A stretch of DNA of 64,000 nt from Streptomyces aurantiacus (GTDB lineage: Bacteria > Actinomycetota > Actinomycetes > Streptomycetales > Streptomycetaceae), in the NCBI RefSeq assembly GCF_027107535.1, contig NZ_CP114283.1, forward strand, positions 496,001 through 560,000, in the 5' to 3' direction. Both the position numbers and the translations under genes were made by a program. Positions 50,666-60,006 of the stretch are shown piece after piece (within the stretch, counting starts at the first letter, position 1; the number at the start of each line of letters is the position of its first letter). Under the pieces are notes generated by a model. It was not told the origin of the DNA. It searched no databases and worked only from the letters and a program-made list of their open reading frames with translations.

Positions 50666-51433
50666 GTGGCAACTGGCCGAACTCACCGAACGGCGACCCG
50701 CAGCCGAGGGATTCCCGAGGCCACCGTCGCCAGGCTTCCGCTGTACCTCCGAGCCCTCACCGCTCTGTCGGAGCGCTCGGTACCCACGGTCTCCTCCGAG
50801 GAACTCGCGGCCGCGGCGGGGGTCAACTCCGCCAAGCTGCGCAAGGACTTCTCGTACCTCGGGTCGTACGGCACGCGCGGTGTGGGCTACGACGTCGAGT
50901 ACCTCGTCTACCAGATCTCCCGCGAGCTGGGCCTCACCCAGGACTGGCCGGTAGTGATCGTCGGTATCGGTAATCTCGGCGCGGCCCTGGCCAACTACGG
51001 CGGGTTCGCCTCGCGCGGGTTCCGTGTCGCGGCGCTGATCGACGCCGATCCCGAGATGGCGGGCAAGCCCGTCGCCGGCATCCCCGTGCAGCACACCGAC
51101 GAGCTGGAAAAGATCATCGACGACAACGGTGTGTCGATCGGTGTCATCGCGACCCCCGCCGGGGCCGCGCAGCAGGTCTGCGAGCGGCTCGTCGCCGCCG
51201 GCGTGACCTCCATCCTGAACTTCGCGCCGACCGTGCTGACCGTGCCGGACGGCGTCGACGTACGCAAGGTCGACCTCTCCATCGAGCTGCAGATCCTCGC
51301 CTTCCACGAGCAGCGCAAGGCCGGCGAGGAGGCCGAGGCCCAGGCCGACGCCGTACTCAAGGCCGAGGCCGCGGCGGCCAAGGAGGCCGGGAAAGGGCCC
51401 GACGGGGATGTCCCCGCCGTGATGCCGGCATGA
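50666..51433 (+). CDS. rex: Redox-sensing transcriptional repressor Rex
   Basis: A 255-residue repressor sensing the NADH/NAD+ ratio. The winged helix (LYLRALTALSERSVPTVSSE, AAAAGVNSAKLRKDFSYLGS) is at residues 10-75. The Rossmann domain begins VVIVGIGNLGAALANYGGFA near residue 90. A C-terminal helix (SIELQILAFHEQRKAGE) swaps between subunits, followed by an Ala/Glu-rich tail. GTG at 50666 has caggag upstream. The stop overlaps hemA as ATGA. It controls respiratory and heme genes. Confidence 0.98.
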   Translation: MATGRTHRTATRSRGIPEATVARLPLYLRALTALSERSVPTVSSEELAAAAGVNSAKLRKDFSYLGSYGTRGVGYDVEYLVYQISRELGLTQDWPVVIVGIGNLGAALANYGGFASRGFRVAALIDADPEMAGKPVAGIPVQHTDELEKIIDDNGVSIGVIATPAGAAQQVCERLVAAGVTSILNFAPTVLTVPDGVDVRKVDLSIELQILAFHEQRKAGEEAEAQADAVLKAEAAAAKEAGKGPDGDVPAVMPA

Positions 51434-53361
51434 GTCTCCTCGTCGTCGGGCTGAGCCACCGCAGCGCTCCGGTCAGCGTCCTCGAGCGGGCCGCGCTGCC
51501 CGCGGACGCCCAGGTCAAGCTGCTCCAGGACACCGTCGCCGCCGAGCCGGCCACCGAGGCCGCGGTACTCGCCACCTGCAACCGGATCGAGCTCTACGCC
51601 GACGTGGACAAGTTCCACGCCGGTGTCGCCGATCTCTCCACGCTGCTCGCGCGGCACAGCGGGGTCGGGCTGGAGGAGCTCACCCCCTATCTCTACGTGC
51701 ACTACGAGGACCGGGCCGTCCATCACCTCTTCTCCGTGGCCTGCGGCCTGGACTCGATGGTGATCGGCGAGGGGCAGATCCTCGGCCAGATCAAGGACGC
51801 GCTCGCCACCTCGCAGGAGGTGCACTCGGCCGGACGGCTGCTGAACGACCTGTTCCAGCAGGCGCTGCGGGTCGGCAAGCGCGCGCACTCCGAGACCGGC
51901 ATCGACCGGGCCGGGCAGTCCCTGGTGACCTTCGGCCTGGAGCAGTTCGCCGCCGGAGCATCGGTCGACGCCTGGGCCAGGGGCAAGCGGGCCCTCGTGA
52001 TCGGCGCGGGCTCGATGTCCTCGCTGGCCGCGGCCACGCTCGCGCGTGCCGGAGTGGCCGAAGTGGTCGTCGCCAACCGGACCTTCGACCGGGCCGAGCG
52101 GCTCGCCGAGCTCCTCGGGGAGCAGTACGGACAGCGGCCGGACGGGCAGGACGGCACGGACGTGCTGGCCCGGGCGGTGCCGATGGACGCGGTGGCGGGT
52201 GAACTGACACGTGCCGACGTCGTCGTGTCGTGCACCGGTGCGACAGGACTCGTCCTCACGGCCGAGAGCGTCGCCGAGGCGCTGGAGGGCCGTACGGTCC
52301 CGTCGCAGGCCGAGGCCGGTGGCGTTCTCCGCGCGACGGGCGGCGGCTCCGCCCGGACGACCGCGACCCCCGCCGTACGGGACGACCTGCCGCCCACCAG
52401 CGTCGGCGCCGAGGACAACTGCCCCCTCGACCTCTCCGCCGTGCAGGCGACCGCCGGGTTCTCCGTGCTGGGCGAGGCCGCCGTGGCGGGGATGGCCGCC
52501 GCCGAGCTGGAGCAGCACGCCGCCTGGGTGGACAAGGGCGCGTCCGCCGCGGCGTCCGAGGGACAGACCGGCCTCACCGTGGCGCTCGACCCGGCCGCCG
52601 AGGCCGAGGCCATCGCCGCCCTCGCCGCCGCCGCGGCCACCGTCGGGCGCGTGCCCGAGCGGCGCCGGCCCGAGCCCGTCGCCGAGGCGCCTCGGCCCGC
52701 ACCCGTTCTCTCGCTGCTCGACCTCGCCATGCCCCGTGACATCGACGCGGCCACGCACCGGCTGCCCGGGGTGCGGCTGGTGGACATCGAGTCCCTCGCC
52801 GACGCGTCCGCCACCGTGTCCGATCAACGGACACCGTCCGCGGGTGCCATGGCCGCCGACGTCGACCAGGTGCGGCGGATCGTCGCCGACGAGGTCGCCG
52901 CCTTCGGCGCCGCCCTGCGGGCCGCGCACATCACGCCGACCGTCGTAGCGCTGCGGACGATGGCCGCCGACGTCGTCGCGGGCGAGATCGCCCGGCTCGA
53001 CGGACGGCTGCCCGGCCTCGACGACAAGCAGCGCGGCGAGATCACCCAGACCGTGCGACGCGTCGTGGACAAGCTGCTGCACGCGCCGACCGTACGGGTC
53101 AAGCAACTGGCCGCGGAGCCCGGCGGCGCCGGATACGCGGACGCGCTGCGGACCCTGTTCGACCTGGACCAGGAGACGGTCGACGCTGTCTCCCGGGCCG
53201 ACGACCGTGACTCCGGGGACGGGCGCGTCGACGACGGCCGTTCCGGTAACGGCCGCGGCGACAACGGCCGCGGCGACAGCACCTTCGATGGCACTGCCTT
53301 CGGAGAACACACCTTCGACAGCGACAACTTCGAGAGCGCCGAGAACCGAGGGCGAGCATGA
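51430..53361 (+). CDS. hemA: Glutamyl-tRNA reductase HemA with a large insertion
   Basis: A 643-residue enzyme making glutamate-1-semialdehyde from Glu-tRNA, the first step of tetrapyrrole synthesis. Cys50 in ATCNRIELYAD is the catalytic residue. GEGQILGQIKDAL and the NADPH domain start ALVIGAGSMSSLAAATLARA are present. Between GATGLVLTAE (near residue 275) and LSLLDLAMPRDID (near 427) lies an Ala/Pro-rich stretch of about 150 residues absent from most GluTRs. The C-terminus has a Gly/Asp/Arg-rich tail (GRVDDGRSGNGRGDNGRGDS). It overlaps rex and hemC by 4 bp each. Confidence 0.96.
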   Translation: MSLLVVGLSHRSAPVSVLERAALPADAQVKLLQDTVAAEPATEAAVLATCNRIELYADVDKFHAGVADLSTLLARHSGVGLEELTPYLYVHYEDRAVHHLFSVACGLDSMVIGEGQILGQIKDALATSQEVHSAGRLLNDLFQQALRVGKRAHSETGIDRAGQSLVTFGLEQFAAGASVDAWARGKRALVIGAGSMSSLAAATLARAGVAEVVVANRTFDRAERLAELLGEQYGQRPDGQDGTDVLARAVPMDAVAGELTRADVVVSCTGATGLVLTAESVAEALEGRTVPSQAEAGGVLRATGGGSARTTATPAVRDDLPPTSVGAEDNCPLDLSAVQATAGFSVLGEAAVAGMAAAELEQHAAWVDKGASAAASEGQTGLTVALDPAAEAEAIAALAAAAATVGRVPERRRPEPVAEAPRPAPVLSLLDLAMPRDIDAATHRLPGVRLVDIESLADASATVSDQRTPSAGAMAADVDQVRRIVADEVAAFGAALRAAHITPTVVALRTMAADVVAGEIARLDGRLPGLDDKQRGEITQTVRRVVDKLLHAPTVRVKQLAAEPGGAGYADALRTLFDLDQETVDAVSRADDRDSGDGRVDDGRSGNGRGDNGRGDSTFDGTAFGEHTFDSDNFESAENRGRA

Positions 53362-54317
53362 CTGAGCAGGCACTGAGGCTCGGGACCAGGCGGAGCAAAC
53401 TCGCCATGGCCCAGTCCGGGCAGGTGGCGGACGCCGTGAGCCAGGTGACCGGACGGCCCGTCGAGCTCGTGGAGATCACGACCTACGGAGACACGTCCCG
53501 CGAGCACCTCGCACAGATCGGCGGCACGGGCGTCTTCGTGACCGCCCTGCGCGAGGCGCTGCTGCGCGGCGAGATCGACTTCGCCGTGCACTCCCTCAAG
53601 GACCTGCCGACCGGGCAGCCCGACGAGCTGGCACTGGCCGCGGTACCGGTCCGCGAGGACGCGCGTGACGTGCTGATCGCACGCGACGGCCTGAAGTTCG
53701 CCGAGCTGCCGAACGGGGCGAGGATCGGCACCGGCTCGCCGCGTCGCATGGCCCAGCTGAACGCGTACGCGCGTGACCACGGGCTGACGATCGAGACCGT
53801 GCCGATCCGCGGGAACATCGACACCCGGATCGGGTTCGTGCGCGCCGGTGAGCTCGACGGCGTCGTCCTGGCCGCCGCCGGACTGCACCGCATCGGACGG
53901 ACCGACGAAGTGACCGACTTCCTGTCGGTCGACACAGTTTTGCCCGCCCCCGGCCAGGGGGCCCTCGCGATCGAGTGTGCCGCGGACAACGCGGACCTCG
54001 TCGCTGCGCTCGCCGAGCTCGACGACCCGCTCACCCGGGCCGCCGTGACCGCCGAGCGGTCCCTGCTCGCCGCCCTGGAGGCCGGTTGCAGCGCACCTGT
54101 GGGTGCCTTCGCCGACCTTCTGGCCGACGGGCAGATTGTCAAGGAAATGCGCCTGCGCGGCGTCGTCGGCACGACCGACGGCTCGACGCTGGTGCAGTTG
54201 TCCACCACCGGTCCCGTGCCCGAGACACATGACCAAGCAATGGCGCTCGGCCGTGAACTCGCCGCCGAGATGCTTGCCAAGGGCGCGGCCGGTCTGATGG
54301 GGGAGCGAGCACATTGA
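53358..54317 (+). CDS. hemC: Porphobilinogen deaminase HemC
   Basis: A 319-residue hydroxymethylbilane synthase joining four porphobilinogens. LGTRRSKLAMAQSGQVADAV is at the N-terminus, DFAVHSLKDLPT holds the catalytic Asp, and the dipyrromethane cofactor Cys is in LEAGCSAPVGAFA near residue 243. It overlaps hemA and hemD by 4 bp, so the genes are translationally coupled. Confidence 0.98.
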   Translation: MTEQALRLGTRRSKLAMAQSGQVADAVSQVTGRPVELVEITTYGDTSREHLAQIGGTGVFVTALREALLRGEIDFAVHSLKDLPTGQPDELALAAVPVREDARDVLIARDGLKFAELPNGARIGTGSPRRMAQLNAYARDHGLTIETVPIRGNIDTRIGFVRAGELDGVVLAAAGLHRIGRTDEVTDFLSVDTVLPAPGQGALAIECAADNADLVAALAELDDPLTRAAVTAERSLLAALEAGCSAPVGAFADLLADGQIVKEMRLRGVVGTTDGSTLVQLSTTGPVPETHDQAMALGRELAAEMLAKGAAGLMGERAH

Positions 54318-56002
54318 GCCCCACCACCCTTCCCGCCGGCCTCGAACACGGGCACGTCACCTTCCTCGGTGCCGGACCCGGGGATCCGGGACTGCTGACT
54401 CTGCGCGCCGTGGAGGCGCTGGGGAACGCGGATGTCCTGGTCGCCGAACCCGAAGTGCTCGACGTCGTCCGCACGCACGCCAGACGAAACGTCACCGTGC
54501 TCGACACCGATACGGGCCCGAGCCCGGACACGCCTCAGCTGAAGGTAGTTGACGGCGCGTCAACCACCTCTGGCGTCCCCGCGTCGAAGGACGCGGCCAA
54601 TATTGTCATGGAGGCCGCACGGAGCGGCAGGCGGGTCGTCCGAGCGGTCTCGGGTGACCCCGGGCTCGACGCGTACGCCGCCGGGGAGATGCTCGCCTGC
54701 GCCGCCGCGGGGGTGCCCTTCGAGGTCGTTCCCGGTGTCGCCGCCGCCGTGGGTGTGCCCGCTTACGCGGGTGTGCCGCTGCGGGACGCCGAGGGCACGG
54801 ACGTGCGGTTCGTCGACGCCCGTACGGCCTCCGGGCGCTGCTGGACCGAGGTCGGCGCGTCCGACGGGACCGTGGTCGTCTCGGCGACCCTCGATTCCGT
54901 GGGGGCGGCCGCGGGTGAGCTCGTCGCCGCGGGCCGCAAGCCCGACACCCCGATGACCGTGACCGTCGCTGGTACGACGACCCGGCAGCGGACCTGGTCC
55001 GCGACGCTCGGGACCATCGCGCAGACGCTGAAGCAGGCCAAGGTGCTGCCCTCGCCCGAAGGCGGCCGGCCGGTGATAGCCGTGGTCGGTGAGCGTTCCT
55101 CAGCCGCCCAGCGCGACCAGTTGTCGTGGTTCGAGTCCAAGCCGCTGTTCGGCTGGAAGGTGCTCGTGCCGCGTACGAAGGAGCAGGCGGCGTCGCTCTC
55201 CGACCAGCTGCGGTCGTACGGGGCCGTGCCGCACGAGGTGCCGACGATCGCCGTCGAGCCGCCGCGCACGCCCCAGCAGATGGAGCGGGCGGTCAAGGGG
55301 CTCGTCACCGGGCGGTACGAGTGGATCGCCTTCACCTCGGTGAACGCGGTCAAGGCCGTGCGGGAGAAGTTCGAGGAGTACGGGCTCGATGCCCGGGCCT
55401 TCGCCGGTATCAAGGTCGCCGCTGTGGGCGAGCAGACCGCCAAGGCGCTGGTCGCCTTCGGGGTGAAGCCGGATCTGGTGCCCAGTGGTGAGCAGTCCGC
55501 CGCGGGGCTGCTGGAGGACTGGCCGCCCTACGATCCGGTCTTCGATCCGATCGACCGGGTGTTCCTGCCTCGGGCCGACATCGCGACCGAGACCCTGGTC
55601 GCCGGGCTCATCGAGCTGGGCTGGGAGGTCGACGACGTCACGGCCTACCGGACCGTGCGGGCGTCGCCGCCTCCGGCGGAGACGCGCGAGGCGATCAAGG
55701 GCGGCGGGTTCGACGCCGTTCTCTTCACGTCGTCCAGCACTGTGCGGAACCTGGTCGGTATCGCCGGGAAGCCGCACAACGTCACCGTGATCGCGTGTAT
55801 CGGTCCGGCCACGGCCAAGACCGCCGAGGAGCACGGGCTGCGGGTCGACGTCATGGCTCCGGAGCCGTCCGTGCACCGGTTGGCGGAGGCGCTGGCCGAC
55901 TTCGGGCTGCGGCGTCGGGCTTCGGCTCTTGAGGCCGGGGATCCTGTCACCCGGCCCAGTGAGCGGCGGCCCGGGTCTCGTAGGCGGCGGACCACCACGT
56001 AG
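54314..56002 (+). CDS. hemD: Uroporphyrinogen-III synthase fused to a SUMT-like methyltransferase
   Basis: A 562-residue bifunctional protein. Residues 1-260 are a tetrapyrrole methylase domain (FLGAGPGDPGLLTLRAVEAL). At the site where CobA/SUMT has RLKGGDPFVFGRGGEE, this has RAVSGDPGLDAYAAGEML, so methylase activity is doubtful. Residues 265-540 are HemD, which closes and flips the ring (FGWKVLVPRTKEQAASLSDQ, WIAFTSVNAVKAVREKF, DAVLFTSSSTVRNLV). The start is a TTG overlapping hemC. It ends in an Arg-rich tail. Confidence 0.93.
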   Translation: MSPTTLPAGLEHGHVTFLGAGPGDPGLLTLRAVEALGNADVLVAEPEVLDVVRTHARRNVTVLDTDTGPSPDTPQLKVVDGASTTSGVPASKDAANIVMEAARSGRRVVRAVSGDPGLDAYAAGEMLACAAAGVPFEVVPGVAAAVGVPAYAGVPLRDAEGTDVRFVDARTASGRCWTEVGASDGTVVVSATLDSVGAAAGELVAAGRKPDTPMTVTVAGTTTRQRTWSATLGTIAQTLKQAKVLPSPEGGRPVIAVVGERSSAAQRDQLSWFESKPLFGWKVLVPRTKEQAASLSDQLRSYGAVPHEVPTIAVEPPRTPQQMERAVKGLVTGRYEWIAFTSVNAVKAVREKFEEYGLDARAFAGIKVAAVGEQTAKALVAFGVKPDLVPSGEQSAAGLLEDWPPYDPVFDPIDRVFLPRADIATETLVAGLIELGWEVDDVTAYRTVRASPPPAETREAIKGGGFDAVLFTSSSTVRNLVGIAGKPHNVTVIACIGPATAKTAEEHGLRVDVMAPEPSVHRLAEALADFGLRRRASALEAGDPVTRPSERRPGSRRRRTTT

Positions 56003-56365
56003 TCGTGCCACGTGGTCATGCCACGTAGTCGTGGCGCTGGTGCGGTGCTGGTGCGGTGCCGGTGTGGCGCGTCCGCCCGTGTCGGTGGGGGGTCGGGGCC
56101 GTGCCGGTACGTCGAGCCCGCCGCCTTCCGGGTGTACTGCCCCACGACGGAATCGTTGGGGTTGTCTGGAGGAGCCCTATGCGGCGGGCTGCGACGTACC
56201 GGCACGGCCCGCTCCCGTGCGTCCGCGGCCGCGGACCGTATCGGCATGGCTCGCGCCGTGTCGGTACCGGCCCGCTCCCGTGCGTCGGCGGCCTCGGGCC
56301 GTATCGGCAGGGTTTGTGCCCTATCGGTACGGCCCGCTCCCGTTCGGCGGTGGCCGCGTGTTCTG
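56003..56365. repeat. Convergent intergenic region with degenerate ~65-bp tandem repeats
   Basis: Between hemD and the FAD oxidase gene, which face each other. From about 56190 to 56360 a unit recurs about 2.6 times, with cggcccgctcccgtgcgtc recurring closely (gcccgctcccgttcggcgg in the last) and ggaccgtatcggcatgg / gggccgtatcggcaggg. Upstream are short gtgccacgtggt / gccacgtagtcgtgg and cggtgctggtgcggtgcc repeats. Frames through it read repeated peptides but have no start or homology. Confidence 0.7.
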
Positions 56366-57757
56366 TCAGGCCGCCGGTGGGATCGCGTGGCCGAAGCGCA
56401 GGAGGTTCGCCGGGTCGTAGGTGTCCTTGGTGTGTTGCAGGCGGCTGTAGACCTCCGGGGTCCAGGCGCGGGCCCTGTCCGTGTCGTCGCCGGGCGTGCC
56501 GTGGATGTTGACCATGGTCCGGCCCGTTCCGTACGGGGCCATCGCCGTGTGCACTGCCACCGTGGCCCGCTCCACGGCCTCGGCGGCCGCCGGACTGGGC
56601 GTGACGGCGACCGTCTCCAGCAGGTACTGGGCGTCCCGGGCGCAGACCGCGTCCTCGACCGCCGGGGGGCGGGCCAGCGCGCCGCCCATGTGCCGCAGCT
56701 GGACGACCAGCAGGGGGCAGTCGGTGGCCGCGGGGCCGGCCTCGTCCAGGAGCGTCCGTACGGCCTCGGGAGGCAGCTCGCGCTGCAGGGTGCACGACTC
56801 CCTTGCGGGGAGCGGGTCCTGCGGTTCCGCGTAGATCTGGTCCACGGCGGTGTAGTCCATCTCCGCCACCGTGTCGACGACCACCGGTGCCGCCGCGCGG
56901 ATGGGTTCGAGCAGGCGCTCGCCCTCCGCCGGGTCACCGGTCCAGGCGATCGCCACGCGGGACCAGAAGCGGCCCCGCAACGGCTCGGGGATCTGCGGCA
57001 GAGGCGGCAGACGCAGCAGCCCGAACGCCGAGCACATCTCCTCCGGGAGCGGGGACGACGTCCACTTCGCGTACGCGGTCAGCAGGGCCTCCGCGTCCTC
57101 GCCCGCGCAGTAGAGCGCGCCGCCCAGGATGCGGGACACCGGGGGCAGCTCGCACACGAGTGAGGTCACGATGCCCACGTTGCCCTTGCCGCCGCGCAGC
57201 GCCCAGAACAGTTCGGGCTCGTGGCCGGCGTCCACCTCGTGGAGCGTGCCGTCGGGCGTGACGACCTGGAAGGAACGGACCAGGTCGGACGCGTACCCGT
57301 ACGGGCGGCCGAGCACCGGGAGGCCGCCGCCCAGGGTGTAGCCGATCACTCCGGCGTCCGTCGACGAGCCGTTGAGCGCGCCGAGGCCGTGCGGTGCGGC
57401 CGCCTCCAGGACGTGCCGCCACTTCGCTCCGGCGGAGACCGTCGCGGTGCGCTCGCCCGGGTCGACGCGTACGTCGGTCATACGGGAGGTGCTGATCAGC
57501 AGGCCGTTGTCGATGGGGTAGTTGGCGCCGTGGCCCGTGGCCTGGACGGCCACGGGGGTGCCGGTGGCGCTCGCCCAGCGCAGGGCGGTCACGATGTCGG
57601 CGGTGCCGGTCGCCCCGACGACCAGGTCGGGCGTGTGCGTCGCGGCCAGGTTGAAGCCGGTCACCTCGTCCGTGTAGCCGTCGTCGCCGGGTCTGAGGAC
57701 CGGACCGCGGATGTCCGAGAGGGCGAACAGGTCAGGGGTGGGATGTGGGGCGGTCAT
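56366..57757 (-). CDS. FAD-linked oxidoreductase (BBE/PCMH type)
   Basis: A 463-residue flavoenzyme. The PCMH FAD-binding domain covers residues 35-215. [12 protein letters not shown] near residue 77 has the His that is covalently linked to FAD in such enzymes, and [16 protein letters not shown] and [16 protein letters not shown] follow. The C-terminal BBE motif is [20 protein letters not shown]. Family members oxidise sugars, alkaloids or antibiotic intermediates; the substrate is unknown. The ATG has aaggagg just upstream. No twin-arginine signal is seen. Confidence 0.94.
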   Translation of the reverse strand: MTAPHPTPDLFALSDIRGPVLRPGDDGYTDEVTGFNLAATHTPDLVVGATGTADIVTALRWASATGTPVAVQATGHGANYPIDNGLLISTSRMTDVRVDPGERTATVSAGAKWRHVLEAAAPHGLGALNGSSTDAGVIGYTLGGGLPVLGRPYGYASDLVRSFQVVTPDGTLHEVDAGHEPELFWALRGGKGNVGIVTSLVCELPPVSRILGGALYCAGEDAEALLTAYAKWTSSPLPEEMCSAFGLLRLPPLPQIPEPLRGRFWSRVAIAWTGDPAEGERLLEPIRAAAPVVVDTVAEMDYTAVDQIYAEPQDPLPARESCTLQRELPPEAVRTLLDEAGPAATDCPLLVVQLRHMGGALARPPAVEDAVCARDAQYLLETVAVTPSPAAAEAVERATVAVHTAMAPYGTGRTMVNIHGTPGDDTDRARAWTPEVYSRLQHTKDTYDPANLLRFGHAIPPAA

Positions 57758-57944
57758 CGCGTCCTCCTTGAGCGCGTGCGGGTTGCGCGACGGAGGGACG
57801 GCGGCGGTTCTGCGCGAAGGGAGAGGCCGTCGGGGTCCTTGTTCCCCCAGGATGGACCCGGGGTCTGCGGGGCGCATTCGGGAGCCGTCGGCACCGACGA
57901 GGAGTCGGCAAAGGTGGTCCTGGGGCGGGCGTAGCGTAGGTGCC

Positions 57945-58937
57945 ATGACGAAGTACGGATCCTTCCCCGGCGCCCGCCCGCGGCGGCTGCGGACCACCCC
58001 CGTGATGCGGCGCATGGTCGCCGAGACCCGGCTGCACCCCGCCGACTTCATCCTCCCCGCCTTCGTGCGCGAGGGCGTCGCCGAGCCGGTGCCCGTCGCG
58101 GCGATGCCGGGCGTCGTGCAGCACACCCGGGACAGCCTGAAGAAGGCGGCCGCGGAGGCGGTCGCGGCCGGAGTCTCCGGGATCATGCTCTTCGGCGTGC
58201 CGGAGGAGTCGAAGAAGGACGCGGCCGGTACGCCCGGGACCGACCCCGAGGGGATTCTTCAGGTCGCCATCCGCGACGTGCGGGCCGAGGTCGGCGACGA
58301 GCTGCTCGTGATGTCCGACCTGTGCCTCGACGAGACCACCGATCACGGACACTGCGGTGTGCTGGACGCGGAAGGGCGCGTGGACAACGACGCGACCCTG
58401 GAGCGGTACGCCGAGATGGCTCAGGTGCAGGCCGACGCGGGCGCCCACGTCGTGGGGCCCAGCGGGATGATGGACGGCCAGATCGGCGTCGTCCGCGACG
58501 CCCTCGATCAGATCGGGCGGGAGGACGTGGCGGTGCTGGCGTACACCGCCAAGTACTCGTCCGCCTTCTACGGGCCCTTCCGGGAGGCCGTCGGCTCGTC
58601 GCTGAAGGGGGACCGCAAGACCTATCAGCAGGACCCGGCGAACGTCCGGGAGTCCCTGCGGGAGCTGGCCCTCGATCTGGAGGAGGGGGCCGACATGGTG
58701 ATGGTGAAGCCGGCCGGGCCCTACCTCGACGTCTTGGCGCGTGTCGCGGACTCCGTGGACGTGCCCGTCGTCGCCTACCAGATCTCCGGGGAGTACTCGA
58801 TGGTCGAGGCCGCCGCCGAGAAGGGGTGGATCGACCGCGACAGGGCGATCATGGAGACGCTGACCGGGATCAGGCGGGCCGGGGCGCGGAACATCCTCAC
58901 GTACTGGGCGACCGAGGCGGCTCAGAAGCTTCGCTGA
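57945..58937 (+). CDS. hemB: Delta-aminolevulinic acid dehydratase (porphobilinogen synthase) HemB
   Basis: A 330-residue enzyme joining two 5-aminolevulinates to porphobilinogen. The active-site lysines are in [20 protein letters not shown] and [14 protein letters not shown]. The metal region is [19 protein letters not shown]: Asp replaces a Cys of the Zn motif, so it may be a Mg-type enzyme. It is divergent from the FAD oxidase gene and separate from the hemACD cluster. ATG has tagcgt 7 nt upstream and no ribosome-binding site. Confidence 0.97.
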   Translation: MTKYGSFPGARPRRLRTTPVMRRMVAETRLHPADFILPAFVREGVAEPVPVAAMPGVVQHTRDSLKKAAAEAVAAGVSGIMLFGVPEESKKDAAGTPGTDPEGILQVAIRDVRAEVGDELLVMSDLCLDETTDHGHCGVLDAEGRVDNDATLERYAEMAQVQADAGAHVVGPSGMMDGQIGVVRDALDQIGREDVAVLAYTAKYSSAFYGPFREAVGSSLKGDRKTYQQDPANVRESLRELALDLEEGADMVMVKPAGPYLDVLARVADSVDVPVVAYQISGEYSMVEAAAEKGWIDRDRAIMETLTGIRRAGARNILTYWATEAAQKLR

Positions 58938-59006
58938 CGCCAGTTCCGCCGACGGCCGGTGGCCTGTGCCGCCCGCCTGGTCCCGGCCGCCCCTGGGGCC
59001 GCGCCG

Positions 59007-59888
59007 TCAGGCCTTCAGCAGCTCCACCAGGCGGGAGAGGCCGTCGTCCGCGTGGCCCTCGGTGACCGCCCGGTCGAGCAACTCCCGCATCGGGGCGAAG
59101 AGTTCGGGGCGTACGCCCTGGTCGGCGAAGGCGGTCAGCAGGTTCGGGAACGCCGCCTGGTTGACGGCCAGGCTGGAGACGTCGGTCATGTGGCGGCCGG
59201 TGTCGACCGCCTCGGCCGTGCCCGGGACCAGACCGGCCGTCATGGCGTTCAGCCAGTCCGAGAGCAGCGGGGCGAACTCCCGGGCCTCGATGCCCTGGGA
59301 GCGGATCAGGGCGAAGGACTGGGCCACGCCCATCACCATGCCGTACATGCCCGTCAGCAGGGACAGGTCGTAGAGGGCCGCCAGGCCCGGGTCCGTGCCC
59401 GTCCAGCGGGTGCCGCCCAGGGCCGCGAGGGCCGGCCGATGCGACGCGTACGCCTCCTGGTCGCCGCTGTAGAGGACGTACGCGGCGGGGGTCCCGATCA
59501 TCTGGGGCACGGCCATGATCCCGCCGTCGACGTACCGGATGCCGTGCTCCTGCGCCCAGAGCGCGAACTTCCGCGCCTGCGCGGGGGTTCCGTTGGTGAC
59601 GTTCACCAGGGTGCGGCCCGCCAGCGCGGTGGTGTGCGGCTGGAGGAGCCCGGTCACGTCGTCGTACGTCGTGAGGCAGACGACGACCAGTGGGCTCGCG
59701 GTGACGGCCTCGGCCGGGGTGCCGGCCGGTGTCGCCCCCTGTGCGGTGAGCGGGCCCGTTCTGGACCGGGTGCGGTTCCAGACCGTGGTGGGGTGGCCGG
59801 CCCTCAGGAGGGCGGCCGCGAGTGCCGTGCCCATGAGGCCCAGGCCGAGGACGGTGACGGGGGTCTGTGACGAGTGGTGGGGTGCCAT
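59007..59888 (-). CDS. NAD(P)-dependent imine reductase / beta-hydroxyacid dehydrogenase
   Basis: A 293-residue two-domain oxidoreductase. The N-terminal Rossmann fold has TVLGLGLMGTALAAALLRAG and WNRTRSR, suited to NADPH. NVTNGTPAQARKFALWAQEH and DGGIMAVPQMIGTPAAYVLY match the imine-reductase group. ATG at 59888 chosen; an ATG four codons upstream (59900) is possible. The promoter region holds an aagtacc/ggtgctt inverted repeat (59923-59949) of the sort bound by HxlR/MarR regulators, but no such gene is adjacent. Confidence 0.9.
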   Translation of the reverse strand: MAPHHSSQTPVTVLGLGLMGTALAAALLRAGHPTTVWNRTRSRTGPLTAQGATPAGTPAEAVTASPLVVVCLTTYDDVTGLLQPHTTALAGRTLVNVTNGTPAQARKFALWAQEHGIRYVDGGIMAVPQMIGTPAAYVLYSGDQEAYASHRPALAALGGTRWTGTDPGLAALYDLSLLTGMYGMVMGVAQSFALIRSQGIEAREFAPLLSDWLNAMTAGLVPGTAEAVDTGRHMTDVSSLAVNQAAFPNLLTAFADQGVRPELFAPMRELLDRAVTEGHADDGLSRLVELLKA

Positions 59889-60006
59889 GACGACCATGCT
59901 GGTCGGGGGCCCAACTCGCCACAAGTACCCACTAGTTGGTCAGGTGCTTACCTCTTGGTGAGTGAGGCGGGCGCATGCGGCCGCTGAGTGGGGCCGCCGC
60001 TCGGTG

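Noticed and set aside
56190..56360. A CRISPR array
   Set aside because: The repeats are long, degenerate and contiguous with no unique spacers, and no cas gene is present.
55645..56937. A 430-codon minus-strand frame across the hemD end and repeat region
   Set aside because: It runs antisense through hemD and out of frame through the FAD oxidase gene; its repeated MPIRSAAADARER-type peptide comes from the DNA repeats.
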